Shown here in pieces: positions 16,445-23,233 of a stretch of DNA of 62,678 bases. Made by a program: the position numbers and the translations under genes. The DNA comes from an uncultured Bacteroidota bacterium (GTDB taxonomy: Bacteria; Bacteroidota; Bacteroidia; Flavobacteriales; Flavobacteriaceae), in contig CACEAZ010000008.1 of the NCBI GenBank assembly GCA_902557655.1, forward strand, positions 1 to 62,678. Direction: 5' to 3'. The stretch's first letter is position 1. Each line of letters opens with the position of its first letter. The notes under the pieces were generated by a model. That model was not told the DNA's origin. It ran no database searches and saw only the letters and a program-made list of their open reading frames with translations.

Positions 16445-17098
16445 TTAAATAATATAGAGCAATACCATAAAGTAATGCAAAACCGACCCTGTTAAAACAA
16501 ATAGATGCCAAATAGAGTGGAAATATTTTATATTATCAAGTACATAGAATATAATTCCAGATGTGTAAGAAACTCCGCCAAGAATCAATAATAATTTTGC
16601 ATTAAAGTCAATTAAGTTGAATAAAGAATTAATATCAAAAATTATTAGCCAACCCATTGCTAAGTATAACAAAAGAGATATAAATTCAAGCTTACCTGCA
16701 AAGAACAATTTTTTTAAAGTTCCTATAATAGATAAAGTTAATACAGCTATAAATATAGAAACTCCTGAATAATCGAGTAGGGTTATTAAACATACAGGGG
16801 CGTATGAACCTAAAATTAGAAAATATATACTTATGTGGTCAAGTACCTGAAATCTCTTTTTAACTTTTGGGTTAATAACAAAATGATAAATAGATGAAGA
16901 TAAATAAACAAGCAATAAACCAAAAGAAAATAGCATGACTGAAAGGGTGCTCAGACTGGTTGTATTAGAGTCAAAATAAAATAAAAAAGGTATACCTATA
17001 ACAGACATAATAAAGCCCAAGAAATGTGTTAAAACATTCCAAAGCTCTTCATTTTTATAATCACTTAGACTAATAGATTGCACTGTAAAATGTAACAA
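16445..17098 (-). CDS. HlyIII/YqfA family membrane protein
   Basis: 217-aa protein with seven hydrophobic segments. It carries the metal-binding motifs of the HlyIII/PAQR-related family: SSIYH (around residue 68), LDHISIYFLI (around 86) and the paired His near the C-terminus (HSIWHLFVL...LHY). These proteins are zinc-binding membrane proteins; a haemolysin role is doubtful for most. The longest frame starts at TTG (17098); an in-frame GTG five codons later is an alternative, and the exact start is uncertain. Confidence 0.75.
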   Translation of the reverse strand: MLHFTVQSISLSDYKNEELWNVLTHFLGFIMSVIGIPFLFYFDSNTTSLSTLSVMLFSFGLLLVYLSSSIYHFVINPKVKKRFQVLDHISIYFLILGSYAPVCLITLLDYSGVSIFIAVLTLSIIGTLKKLFFAGKLEFISLLLYLAMGWLIIFDINSLFNLIDFNAKLLLILGGVSYTSGIIFYVLDNIKYFHSIWHLFVLTGSVLHYFMVLLYII

Positions 17099-17133
17099 TA
17101 ATTATGCCCATAAATTTTAACCAAAAATGTGTT

Positions 17134-17190
17134 GAACTATCAATGTCCGTATTTATTGCTTGTCAAACCCTAGATAACTTACTATCTTTA
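17134..17190 (+). repeat. Diverged copy of the 5' leader repeat
   Basis: Begins GAACTATCAATGTC and continues with TTGCTTGTCAAACCCTA, resembling the leader repeats at 18631 and 22181 (roughly three quarters identical by eye). It ends about 37 bases before the lipoprotein gene at 17228. Confidence 0.5.
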
Positions 17191-17227
17191 TTAAAATCAG
17201 AAATTATAAATATTTAAAATTAACAAT

Positions 17228-17713
17228 ATGAAAAAAATAATATCTTTTACAATAATTGCCACACTATTATATAGTTGTAATATAGAAGAGCCCAATCCTG
17301 AAAAATCTTTTGATGAAGTAAGTAATTTCATTTCAAATCAATTTGATTTTTTTACTAATAGCAGTTTAGAGCAAGCAAAAAATACATTTTCTAATGATGC
17401 TGTTTTAATCGGAACAGATGAAGCAGAATACCTGAGTGGTTGGAGTGAAATTGAACCTTCAATAGTTGGACAACTAGCAATTAAAAACCCTAAATTCGAA
17501 ACCAGAGATTTGAATATTATAATGAGTAATAGCGGGGATATGGCTTCTTATACACAACTTTTAGATTTCACTTTTACCGTTGGTGAAGATTCAGGAGAAA
17601 TCAATAATGTTAGAAATAGTGGAGTAGTCAAGAAAATTAACGGGGAATGGAAAGTTGTCCAAATTCATTGGTCAATTGGAGTTCAGGGACAAGCAGTAGA
17701 ATATGACTACTAG
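17228..17713 (+). CDS. NTF2-like (SnoaL) lipoprotein
   Basis: 161-aa lipoprotein (lipobox YSC, Cys17). It has the NTF2-like pattern: a helix with FDFFTNSSLEQAKNTFSNDAVLIGTD and a C-terminal strand NGEWKVVQIHWSI. It is a distant relative of the lipoprotein at 6430. The stop overlaps the next gene by 11 bases. Upstream lies a diverged copy of the leader repeat seen at 18631 and 22181. Confidence 0.65.
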   Translation: MKKIISFTIIATLLYSCNIEEPNPEKSFDEVSNFISNQFDFFTNSSLEQAKNTFSNDAVLIGTDEAEYLSGWSEIEPSIVGQLAIKNPKFETRDLNIIMSNSGDMASYTQLLDFTFTVGEDSGEINNVRNSGVVKKINGEWKVVQIHWSIGVQGQAVEYDY

Positions 17714-18092
17714 AATTTTTAAAAAAACCATTTTACTTCAAATTTTTATTTTTCTTTCCTTAATTATTTTGGCCATATTAGAGGAGTCATTAGTGCAGAA
17801 TGAAGAAGTTCCTTTGAATTTTAGCATTATTGAGGGAATTGTGTTCTTATTCATTATTGTGTTGTTACCATTTATGTGGTATTTCTTATACAAACTAAAA
17901 CCTATTGGTAAAAGGTTATTTATATTTTATCTTATTTTAGGCGCTATTAGTTATTTTGTAATATCGGATGATTCATATGTTCTTACAAGCTTAACCCCTT
18001 TTTTAGAATTTGGTGAAAATGCATTGATACTTTTAGATGGTGTAATTTTAGCATTTTTATTTTTCACAGATGTAAAAGAAAATTTTGAATAA
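17703..18092 (+). CDS. Membrane protein of unknown function
   Basis: 129-aa protein with four hydrophobic segments (about residues 9-26, 45-62, 75-90 and 104-121). It overlaps the NTF2-like lipoprotein gene by 11 bases, so is co-translated with it. I recognise no family. Confidence 0.5.
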   Translation: MTTRIFKKTILLQIFIFLSLIILAILEESLVQNEEVPLNFSIIEGIVFLFIIVLLPFMWYFLYKLKPIGKRLFIFYLILGAISYFVISDDSYVLTSLTPFLEFGENALILLDGVILAFLFFTDVKENFE

Positions 18093-18095
18093 TTT

Positions 18096-18272
18096 ATGGT
18101 TAAGTTCTTCTTAAAACTTCTTAAATATCTACTAAAATTTATCGATGATTTGCCTGTAATCGGTGCTGCTAGAAAATTTGCAGAAAAAAATTTAGAAATT
18201 ACATTAAGCGTAGTCTTTATTATATTTCTTATTTATTCACTATATATATTTAAAAAACAGAAAAAGAAATGA
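18096..18272 (+). CDS. Small membrane protein (58 aa)
   Basis: 58-codon frame beginning MVKFFLKLLKYLLKFIDDLP, an amphipathic basic segment, then one span (ITLSVVFIIFLIYSLYIF) and a Lys-rich tail. It starts three bases after the previous stop, and its TGA overlaps the next ATG (ATGA). Probably the last securely coding member of the 17228 operon. Confidence 0.5.
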   Translation: MVKFFLKLLKYLLKFIDDLPVIGAARKFAEKNLEITLSVVFIIFLIYSLYIFKKQKKK

Positions 18273-18397
18273 AAAAGCTCAAAATAAAAATATTATATTA
18301 TTGTTCGAGATTAGTTGTATATGGGTTATATTTTGATATAAGTCTAAGCAGAAAACTTTTTAAGAAAGATTTAAGGATTCATATTCTTCAAATATGA
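18269..18397 (+). CDS. Possible small basic protein (42 aa)
   Basis: 42-codon frame starting within ATGA of the previous gene (MKKLKIKILYYCSRLVVYGL). It is basic and has no clear membrane span. It ends in an ATGA overlap with an 11-codon frame (MKKLNKFFTNL) that is probably a remnant. Coding status is uncertain. Confidence 0.25.
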   Translation: MKKLKIKILYYCSRLVVYGLYFDISLSRKLFKKDLRIHILQI

Positions 18398-18410
18398 AAA
18401 AGCTAAATAA

Positions 18411-18429
18411 GTTTTTTACTAACTTGTAA
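18411..18429 (+). repeat. Short intergenic repeat, copy 1
   Basis: GTTTTTTACTAACTTGTAA, matching 17 of 19 bases at 20271-20289. Both lie about 22 bases before an ATG. It may include a weak -7 box (TAACTTGT). Confidence 0.4.
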
Positions 18430-18499
18430 ATAAATTAAACAACTAATATTATGAAAAGCTATTTTAAATTTTACTTGGTTAGGAATTAAAAACTTAAAA

Positions 18500-18622
18500 A
18501 TGAAAAATAAAGATCTAAAAAATAATTTATCACAAACAATTTCTAAAGAACTAAAAAAGCCTAATGGGGGCAATAAGAAACTTATTGATACACTTCAAAA
18601 GATTTTGGATAAGCTTTCATAA
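18500..18622 (+). CDS. Possible small soluble protein (40 aa)
   Basis: 40-codon frame: MKNKDLKNNLSQTISKELKK, then a helical, basic C-terminal half (KKLIDTLQKILDKL). No hydrophobic segment. It may be a real small gene or a remnant; no family is recognised. Confidence 0.3.
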   Translation: MKNKDLKNNLSQTISKELKKPNGGNKKLIDTLQKILDKLS

Positions 18623-18630
18623 TTAACTTG

Positions 18631-18686
18631 CGAACTATCAAAGTCTACATTTCTTGCTTGCTAAATCCTAAACAACTAATTCCCTT
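18631..18686 (+). repeat. 5' leader repeat, copy 2
   Basis: About 55 bases beginning CGAACTATCAAAGTCTACAT. It matches 22181-22236 at 46 of the first 50 positions and 17134-17190 more distantly. It lies 26 bases upstream of the ATG at 18712. All three copies precede genes for exported proteins, so it may be a shared promoter or leader. Confidence 0.65.
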
Positions 18687-18711
18687 TAGATACATTAAAC
18701 AACTAAAAACT

Positions 18712-19425
18712 ATGAAAAAAGTACTTTACCTATTTACAGTGTTATTATTTTGTTCTAACACATACTCTCAAAAACAAGCTATTGAAAAACTAACATATGA
18801 AGAAGCTAATAATATTGACTATTTTATTAAAGTCAAAAACAATACAAAAGTTTTTGAGTATATAACTCAGGACGGAAATAGTTTGAAAGTAGGAGATACA
18901 CTTGTTTTAGGTAGACCAACCTCTGAATCTTCGATTTCAACAACCTATGGTGGTGGTGCTTCTACAGCTGGTATTAGTGCGGGTGGCGCAAGAACAAAAA
19001 CACGGGTTAATAAGGAATTTGAATTTATTAGATTAGGAAGGCCTGCAGGCTTTGGTAATGTAATGTCTGCAATGAATGGTGAAGGTGCAAGTATGGCGGG
19101 TGTAAATTTGGCAGGAGAAGTTGTCAAAATCGACGAAATAAAAGTTGCTCATAAAGGATCTAAGAAGAAGCCCTTACGTTTAATCCTAATTATGGGTGAG
19201 ATAAATGGAAGGGCTTTTGGAATAAATAAATATCTAAGTGTCCTTGATACTGACCTTGCAATGTCATATGGTGAGATACTATTAAAGAATAGAAAAATGA
19301 CGAGGGATGAGGCAATTGCAAAACTTAAAGAAGCAAAAGATTTAATGGACTTAGGACTTATGTCTGAGGAAGAATTCAAAGCGATGAGAAGCGAATTACA
19401 GCCTTTGATAATGGGTAAAAACTAA
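18712..19425 (+). CDS. Exported protein with C-terminal SHOCT-like domain
   Basis: 237-aa protein. The ATG at 18712 was chosen because it gives a clean signal peptide (MKKVLYLFTVLLFCSNTYSQ); a longer frame from 18628 would translate the leader repeat. The middle part is Gly/Ala-rich (YGGGASTAGISAGGARTKT). The last 40 residues (MTRDEAIAKLKEAKDLMDLGLMSEEEF in part) form a SHOCT-like motif, a short helical module of unclear role. The protein at 24384 ends in a similar motif. Confidence 0.65.
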   Translation: MKKVLYLFTVLLFCSNTYSQKQAIEKLTYEEANNIDYFIKVKNNTKVFEYITQDGNSLKVGDTLVLGRPTSESSISTTYGGGASTAGISAGGARTKTRVNKEFEFIRLGRPAGFGNVMSAMNGEGASMAGVNLAGEVVKIDEIKVAHKGSKKKPLRLILIMGEINGRAFGINKYLSVLDTDLAMSYGEILLKNRKMTRDEAIAKLKEAKDLMDLGLMSEEEFKAMRSELQPLIMGKN

Positions 19426-19438
19426 ACAACTAAACCCT

Positions 19439-19591
19439 ATGCTATCTATATACAACTTTCTTAAAATCAAGCTATGTTACAGAACTTATTGGAAGCAATG
19501 GTTAGCATTTATAATGATATGTGTAATACTTTATCTTTGGGCAGAACTTGGTGTGGGTATTTTCTTTCAAGATAGTTGGGGTGGTGATTAA
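19439..19591 (+). CDS. Small membrane protein (50 aa)
   Basis: 50-codon frame: MLSIYNFLKIKLCYRTYWKQ, then one span (WLAFIMICVILYLWAELGVGIFF) and an acidic tail. It starts 13 bases after the SHOCT-like gene. No family is recognised. Confidence 0.4.
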   Translation: MLSIYNFLKIKLCYRTYWKQWLAFIMICVILYLWAELGVGIFFQDSWGGD

Positions 19592-19597
19592 AACAAT

Positions 19598-19711
19598 ATG
19601 AAAAAACTACCAAATTGGGCTAAACTTATTATCGTTGTTATTGGATTAGCAATTGGATATAAATTTGGTTATGCTGTTATGAATTGGTTATTGGACTTAC
19701 TAAACTTTTAA
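19598..19711 (+). CDS. Small membrane protein (37 aa)
   Basis: 37-codon frame: MKKLPNWAKLIIVVIGLAIG and a second hydrophobic half. It starts six bases after the 50-aa gene. Its first residues MKKLP match the 50-aa protein at 21363 (MKKLPK). No family is recognised. Confidence 0.4.
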   Translation: MKKLPNWAKLIIVVIGLAIGYKFGYAVMNWLLDLLNF

Positions 19712-19715
19712 AAAA

Positions 19716-19731
19716 GAAAAAGCTAATACTA
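19716..19731 (+). repeat. Orphan fragment of the signal-peptide repeat
   Basis: GAAAAAGCTAATACTA, 16 bases identical to positions 3-18 of the repeated signal-peptide DNA (see 24384), but located between two convergent genes and not encoding a signal peptide. Confidence 0.6.
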
Positions 19732-20172
19732 CATCCATCTTCTTGTTTTAGCCTTATATAGCGAATATTCTTTGCCAAATTTTTCTGTAAGGAAAATCTC
19801 TTCTCTTTTAATTTGAAATCTATTTATCCAAAAATAAAAAAAGATAGGTGTTGTAATTGAGAAAATATTCAAATAGAATAATGATGTTGATGTAACAATC
19901 ATCAACAAACCTAAATACATTGGATTTCTTGAATATTTATAGATTCCCGTTGTTATAAGTTTGTTAACTTTTTTAAACTTTATTGGATCAATTGTAGTTT
20001 TTGATTTTATAAACTTAAAAATTGGATTAATTAAAATAAGTATCCCAATTAAAAGTATAAGAATAGATATTAAGTCTTGATTTGGTAAATGAATTAAATC
20101 AATTTTTTTAGACGAAAAATAATTAGCAACAACTAAAATCAGAACTAATACAGGGGGTGGTATTTTTAACAT
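19729..20172 (-). CDS. Isoprenylcysteine carboxyl methyltransferase-like membrane protein
   Basis: 147-aa integral membrane methyltransferase of the ICMT/PEMT type. The diagnostic C-terminal part is intact: TGIYKYSRNPMYLGLLM (around residues 86-102) and REEIFLTEKFGKEYSLYKAKTRRW at the end. Substrates in bacteria are unknown. It is convergent with the small genes upstream and is the only long minus-strand gene besides 21609 within the array region. Confidence 0.8.
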   Translation of the reverse strand: MLKIPPPVLVLILVVANYFSSKKIDLIHLPNQDLISILILLIGILILINPIFKFIKSKTTIDPIKFKKVNKLITTGIYKYSRNPMYLGLLMIVTSTSLFYLNIFSITTPIFFYFWINRFQIKREEIFLTEKFGKEYSLYKAKTRRWM

Positions 20173-20241
20173 TTTTTAAATATCAGTTTAATGGTTCTTA
20201 ATTAAAATAATGAATTTTTTATAAATCAAGCATTTAATATA

Positions 20242-20256
20242 TAGAGTAACATACGA
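20242..20256 (+). repeat. ORF-less copy of the ACATACGAT box
   Basis: AGAGTAACATACGATAAG lies here with no adjoining start codon; the same GAGTAACATACGAT box directly precedes the ATG at 21175. This suggests that the box can be separated from the gene it normally precedes. Confidence 0.45.
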
Positions 20257-20270
20257 TAAGCCATAAACAA

Positions 20271-20289
20271 CTTTTTCACTAACTTGTAA
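20271..20289 (+). repeat. Short intergenic repeat, copy 2
   Basis: CTTTTTCACTAACTTGTAA, 17 of 19 bases as at 18411-18429, 22 bases upstream of the lipoprotein ATG at 20312. Confidence 0.4.
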
Positions 20290-20311
20290 TAACCAACCTT
20301 AAAAAATCATT

Positions 20312-20656
20312 ATGAAAAATCTTTTTATTTTATTATCATTTTTAATTTTATTTCAAAGTTGTTTTAGTTACAAATCTGTGAATTATGATACTATTTCAAG
20401 CGATGATAAAAAACAAAAGATTCAAGTTGAAATGCTTGACAGAACAAAATTTAGCGGTCAATTGGTTTCTAAAGATGACAAAACAATGACTTTAGAAAAT
20501 AATGGAAGCACACAAACGATTCTTAAGAAGGATATTTACGAAGTCAAAGTTGTGAAATTTTCAATACTTAAAACTCTTGGTAATACTGCTAAAGGAGGTG
20601 CTTGGATAGCAGCCGCAGCAGGGATGTATATTCTTATTTCTTTATTAGGAGTATAA
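20312..20656 (+). CDS. Lipoprotein with C-terminal membrane segment
   Basis: 114-aa lipoprotein (lipobox LFQSC). The middle resembles an Sm-like/SH3 strand set (QVEMLDRTKFSGQLVSKDDKTMTLENNG), then a C-terminal hydrophobic stretch (AAAAGMYILISLLG). The signal peptide DNA here is not the repeated type. It is followed 11 bases later by the TonB-like gene. Confidence 0.55.
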   Translation: MKNLFILLSFLILFQSCFSYKSVNYDTISSDDKKQKIQVEMLDRTKFSGQLVSKDDKTMTLENNGSTQTILKKDIYEVKVVKFSILKTLGNTAKGGAWIAAAAGMYILISLLGV

Positions 20657-20667
20657 AAACCATAAAT

Positions 20668-20705
20668 TTGAAAAAGCTAATACTATTACTATTTATTCCA
20701 CTTGT
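20668..20705 (+). repeat. Signal-peptide repeat copy A
   Basis: 38 bases encoding MKKLILLLFIPLV (first base T, giving a TTG start). 37 of 38 positions agree with copies C, E, F and H. Confidence 0.9.
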
Positions 20706-21138
20706 CTCTTTTGGGCAATCTAAAATTGAAAATAATTCTAAACTACCCTCTGAAATAATTGATAATATTCCAGTTTATCCTGGATGTAAAGGAAGTGAGT
20801 TAAAAAAGAGAAAATGTATGTCTGAAAGAATCGCGAAATTTGTGGAAAGAAAATTTAATACTGATATAGCTGAAGATTTAGGGCTAACTAGGAGACAACG
20901 TATTAGCGTTATATTTAAAATTGATACTTTGGGGAATATTACTGGTGTTAGAGCAAGAGCTCATCATCCAAGGTTAGAACAAGAAGCTGTAAGGGTAATA
21001 AATTTATTACCAAAAATGAAGCCTGGAATTAAAAATGGTAAACCTGTAATTGTTCCTTACTCTATACCGATAATATTCCAAGTAAAAGAAAAGAAAAAGA
21101 AAAAGAAAATACTAAAACCAGCTTATCTTGACTGGTAA
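20668..21138 (+). CDS. TonB C-terminal domain protein (energy transducer-like), exported
   Basis: 156-aa protein. The TTG at 20668 is preferred over an upstream frame from 20602 because it starts exactly at the repeated signal-peptide DNA and yields MKKLILLLFIPLVSFGQ. The rest matches TonB C-terminal domains of flavobacteria: VYPGCKGSELKKRKC, KFVERKFNTDIAEDLGL, ISVIFKIDTLGNI and VINLLPKMKPG. It lacks the usual N-terminal membrane anchor and Pro-rich spacer, so may be periplasmic rather than a classical TonB. Confidence 0.75.
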   Translation: MKKLILLLFIPLVSFGQSKIENNSKLPSEIIDNIPVYPGCKGSELKKRKCMSERIAKFVERKFNTDIAEDLGLTRRQRISVIFKIDTLGNITGVRARAHHPRLEQEAVRVINLLPKMKPGIKNGKPVIVPYSIPIIFQVKEKKKKKKILKPAYLDW

Positions 21139-21145
21139 ACCAACA

Positions 21146-21177
21146 CATAAAATAATCAAAGAGTAACATACGATATG
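21146..21177 (+). repeat. Cassette-boundary repeat, left copy
   Basis: 32 bases beginning CATAAAATAATCAAAGAG and ending at the ATG of the 63-aa gene. 29 of 32 bases recur at 21565-21596, so the two copies bracket the two small genes between them. Confidence 0.7.
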
Positions 21178-21366
21178 AAAAATCTTTTAGAATTAAGTTT
21201 AAAATCTACATTTGTTGCTTATATAGTAAGTGCTTTTGATATTATTGGAGGGTTTGAAATGCATTTAAATCCATTAGATTGGAACCAAAGAAAATTAATA
21301 TTATTTGTGGTGTTTTTTATATTAACTGCAGTTATAGAAAGTTTCTTTATTAAAAAGAAAAAATGA
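21175..21366 (+). CDS. Small membrane protein (63 aa)
   Basis: 63-aa protein with two hydrophobic segments (about 11-28 and 41-57) and a Lys-rich end. Directly preceded by the ACATACGAT box. Its TGA overlaps the ATG of the next small gene (ATGA). No family is recognised. Confidence 0.5.
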   Translation: MKNLLELSLKSTFVAYIVSAFDIIGGFEMHLNPLDWNQRKLILFVVFFILTAVIESFFIKKKK

Positions 21367-21515
21367 AAAAGCTACCTAAAATTGCGTTATTCGGAATACT
21401 TGTTCAATCTGCAGGGCTGATATATGGGATTGTAAATAAAGCCGATGACATAATTATAATGTGTCTAATTTTTATGTTTGTATCTTGCTTACCCTTATTT
21501 GATAAGAAAAAATGA
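21363..21515 (+). CDS. Small membrane protein (50 aa)
   Basis: 50-codon frame: MKKLPKIALFGILVQSAGLI, a second span (IIIMCLIFMFVSCLPLF) and a Lys tail. Both ends are ATGA overlaps: with the 63-aa gene before and with a 9-codon remnant (MKKALIFSI) after. No family is recognised. Confidence 0.45.
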   Translation: MKKLPKIALFGILVQSAGLIYGIVNKADDIIIMCLIFMFVSCLPLFDKKK

Positions 21516-21564
21516 AAAAGGCACTTATATTCTCAATCTAACAGACGGCACAAATACCTCAACT

Positions 21565-21596
21565 CATAAAATAATCAAATAGTAAGAAACGATATG
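21565..21596 (+). repeat. Cassette-boundary repeat, right copy
   Basis: CATAAAATAATCAAATAG and following bases, 29 of 32 identical to 21146-21177. Here the ATG that ends the repeat opens no lasting frame (stop after two codons). Confidence 0.7.
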
Positions 21597-21608
21597 CCTG
21601 TGATTTAG

Positions 21609-22073
21609 TTATCGCCTAACGTACCCGCCAATAGATTCTCTATATTCTATTTCAAACCCATTTTCTTTCGTAAACTTTTTGAATTCATCTGTTGCATTAC
21701 CTATTGTTAAAAATGATTCTATTTCAAAGATTTCAAAAAATCTATTGAAATTTGGGCCATTGATAAAATCTATTCCGTGTTGGATACCATCATCACTATT
21801 ATTATACCTTTCAATTAAAGTTACTTTTTTACCGTTTTCAGAGATGAAATAACCGTAAACAGTTGATGGCTCTCTTTCAACAATAAAATTAGAAAGTTCC
21901 TGAGTAAATGCCTCAACATCAACTCTTGAGTTATTTTTAGTGTTCAATTCTAAAATAAAAGTAATTTCTGAAGATTTAGAGTTGTCTAAAACCTTAACTT
22001 CTTTAGATTTTATATCAGTATTACAAGCAGTAAAAGTCATTGTAAATAACAGTACAAATAGTAATTTTTTCAT
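21609..22073 (-). CDS. Lipoprotein, antibiotic-biosynthesis-monooxygenase-like
   Basis: 154-aa lipoprotein (lipobox FTAC, Cys17). The mature part resembles ferredoxin-like ABM folds (ITFILELNTKNN...FTQELSNFIVEREPSTVYGYFI...LIERYNNSDDGIQH). Such domains usually act as small dimers; the assignment is tentative. It runs against the direction of the array. Confidence 0.5.
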   Translation of the reverse strand: MKKLLFVLLFTMTFTACNTDIKSKEVKVLDNSKSSEITFILELNTKNNSRVDVEAFTQELSNFIVEREPSTVYGYFISENGKKVTLIERYNNSDDGIQHGIDFINGPNFNRFFEIFEIESFLTIGNATDEFKKFTKENGFEIEYRESIGGYVRR

Positions 22074-22080
22074 AATTAAA

Positions 22081-22173
22081 TTGGTTTATAATTCAAATAT
22101 AAGAAAGGCAAATATAATTTTAGGGGTTTTATTATTTATTGCTATTCTGCTTCTATTATTGAAAAACATATAG
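22081..22173 (+). CDS. Possible tiny membrane protein (30 aa)
   Basis: 30-codon frame with TTG start (LVYNSNIRKANIILGVLLFI in one-letter form, then more hydrophobic residues). One span. It opens 8 bases from the start of the divergent lipoprotein at 22073. Weak evidence only. Confidence 0.2.
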   Translation: MVYNSNIRKANIILGVLLFIAILLLLLKNI

Positions 22174-22180
22174 CAACATA

Positions 22181-22236
22181 CGAACTATCAATGTCTACAT
22201 TTCTTGCTTGTTAAATCCTAAACAACTCATTACCTT
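22181..22236 (+). repeat. 5' leader repeat, copy 3
   Basis: Begins CGAACTATCAATGTCTACAT; 46 of the first 50 bases match 18631-18686. It overlaps the end of an ACATACGA box (22174-22182) and lies about 60 bases before the ATG at 22297. Confidence 0.65.
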
Positions 22237-22296
22237 GTAGGTAAACTTAAAAACTAATTAAAAATGGAAAGAAGAAAAGACTAACTAACATACGAT

Positions 22297-22674
22297 ATGA
22301 AAAAATTACTGATACTATTACTATTTATTCCACTTCTTTCATTTAGTCAAACTTTTGAATTGACCAATGGTCAGAGTATGTGTATGATTGGTAAAGGTAT
22401 GGGGCAAGATGCAACAATAAACCCATATGCTAATGAAGAGTTTTCATATGCTTTAATAGAAAATATTGGTACAGTTAAATTTAACATTAGAGTGGAATCT
22501 ATTGAAAAAGAAAGAAGGGAGTTTATAATAAAACCAAAGGATATAGTTGTGGTTAAACTCTACAGAAATAATATTTTATATTTTGATTCTTTAACAGTTG
22601 AAAAAGCTGAAGCAAAAATAAAGTATACGATAAACGAGAATGAACTTCCACCACCACCATCACCTGTTAAATGA
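22297..22674 (+). CDS. Exported protein of unknown function
   Basis: 125-aa protein with signal peptide (MKKLLILLLFIPLLSFSQ). The mature part is beta-rich (FELTNGQSMCMIGKGMGQ...YALIENIGTVKFNIRVES) and ends with a Pro run (ELPPPPSPVK). Its signal-peptide DNA is the diverged copy B of the repeat, preceded by the ACATACGAT box. Its stop overlaps the next start (ATGA). Confidence 0.55.
   Translation: MKKLLILLLFIPLLSFSQTFELTNGQSMCMIGKGMGQDATINPYANEEFSYALIENIGTVKFNIRVESIEKERREFIIKPKDIVVVKLYRNNILYFDSLTVEKAEAKIKYTINENELPPPPSPVK
22312..22335 (+). repeat. Signal-peptide repeat copy B (partial)
   Basis: 24 bases identical to the central part of the repeat (encoding ILLLFIPL), with a divergent first part carrying one extra codon. 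Confidence 0.75.
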
Positions 22675-22708
22675 AAAAGCTAATACTATTACTATTTATT
22701 CCACTTGT
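22671..22708 (+). repeat. Signal-peptide repeat copy C
   Basis: 38 bases, full match, starting at the ATG that overlaps the upstream TGA. Confidence 0.9.
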
Positions 22709-23012
22709 ATTTAGCTGTAGTGATGATTCAAATGAAATTAGTGTGCCTGAAAATTCAATTTGCATTGAATTAAGAATTGGTGAATATTATGCTGAAGATG
22801 GATCAAACAAAATTATTCTTCCAAACGAAATTGATGGCAGATTTGATTGGGGACAAGAACAAGATGGGGAAATTGTAATGTATGGATTTATAACTCAAAA
22901 CAATTGTGAATTAGATTTTACGGATACTTGGGGTAATTGGATTTTAACATTAACGGATAATGGAAATATATTGTCAGAGGACGGAAGTAAAATATATTAT
23001 TATATTGATTAG
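22671..23012 (+). CDS. Lipoprotein of unknown function
   Basis: 113-aa lipoprotein: MKKLILLLFIPLVFSC, where the repeated signal segment is followed by a lipobox Cys. The mature part is acidic with SIYYYID-like strands (CIELRIGEYYAEDGSN, FDWGQEQDGEIVMYGFI). No family is recognised. It starts in an ATGA overlap with the previous gene. Confidence 0.55.
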   Translation: MKKLILLLFIPLVFSCSDDSNEISVPENSICIELRIGEYYAEDGSNKIILPNEIDGRFDWGQEQDGEIVMYGFITQNNCELDFTDTWGNWILTLTDNGNILSEDGSKIYYYID

Positions 23013-23034
23013 ATAAATTAAACCAACATACGAT

Positions 23035-23205
23035 ATGAAAAAGTATTTATGGGCAATTACAATTTTAATAATATTTGTTAACGCTTATTTCTTGTTTTTT
23101 ACAGAAGATTGGATTTATGGAGAATATATAAACCTTGCAGCTGCAATAGCAATGATTTGGTTAGGTGTTACTGATATTTCTAAGAATAAAGATTCTAAAT
23201 CATAA
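23035..23205 (+). CDS. Small membrane protein (56 aa)
   Basis: 56-codon frame: MKKYLWAITILIIFVNAYFL, a loop, a second hydrophobic segment (INLAAAIAMIWLGV) and a charged tail. Directly preceded by the full 15-base box AAACCAACATACGAT. No family is recognised. Confidence 0.5.
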   Translation: MKKYLWAITILIIFVNAYFLFFTEDWIYGEYINLAAAIAMIWLGVTDISKNKDSKS

Positions 23206-23208
23206 TTA

Positions 23209-23233
23209 ATGAAAAAGCTAATACTATTACTAT
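23209..23233 (+). repeat. Signal-peptide repeat copy D (truncated)
   Basis: First 25 bases of the repeat, encoding MKKLILLL and then running into TGA. It is joined directly to the ATG of the next small gene (23232). It encodes no useful protein by itself. Confidence 0.85.

Noticed and set aside
18628-18711. N-terminal extension of the SHOCT-like protein
   Set aside because: The extra 28 codons translate the noncoding leader repeat also found at 22181; the ATG at 18712 gives a standard signal peptide.
20602-20667. Longer start for the TonB-like gene
   Set aside because: It would overlap the upstream lipoprotein gene and place a non-signal sequence before the repeated signal peptide; TTG at 20668 coincides with the repeat start.
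21940-22173. 77-aa plus-strand frame overlapping the ABM-like lipoprotein
   Set aside because: Its first half is antisense to the lipoprotein signal; only the last 30 codons could be independent, listed as a weak candidate at 22081.
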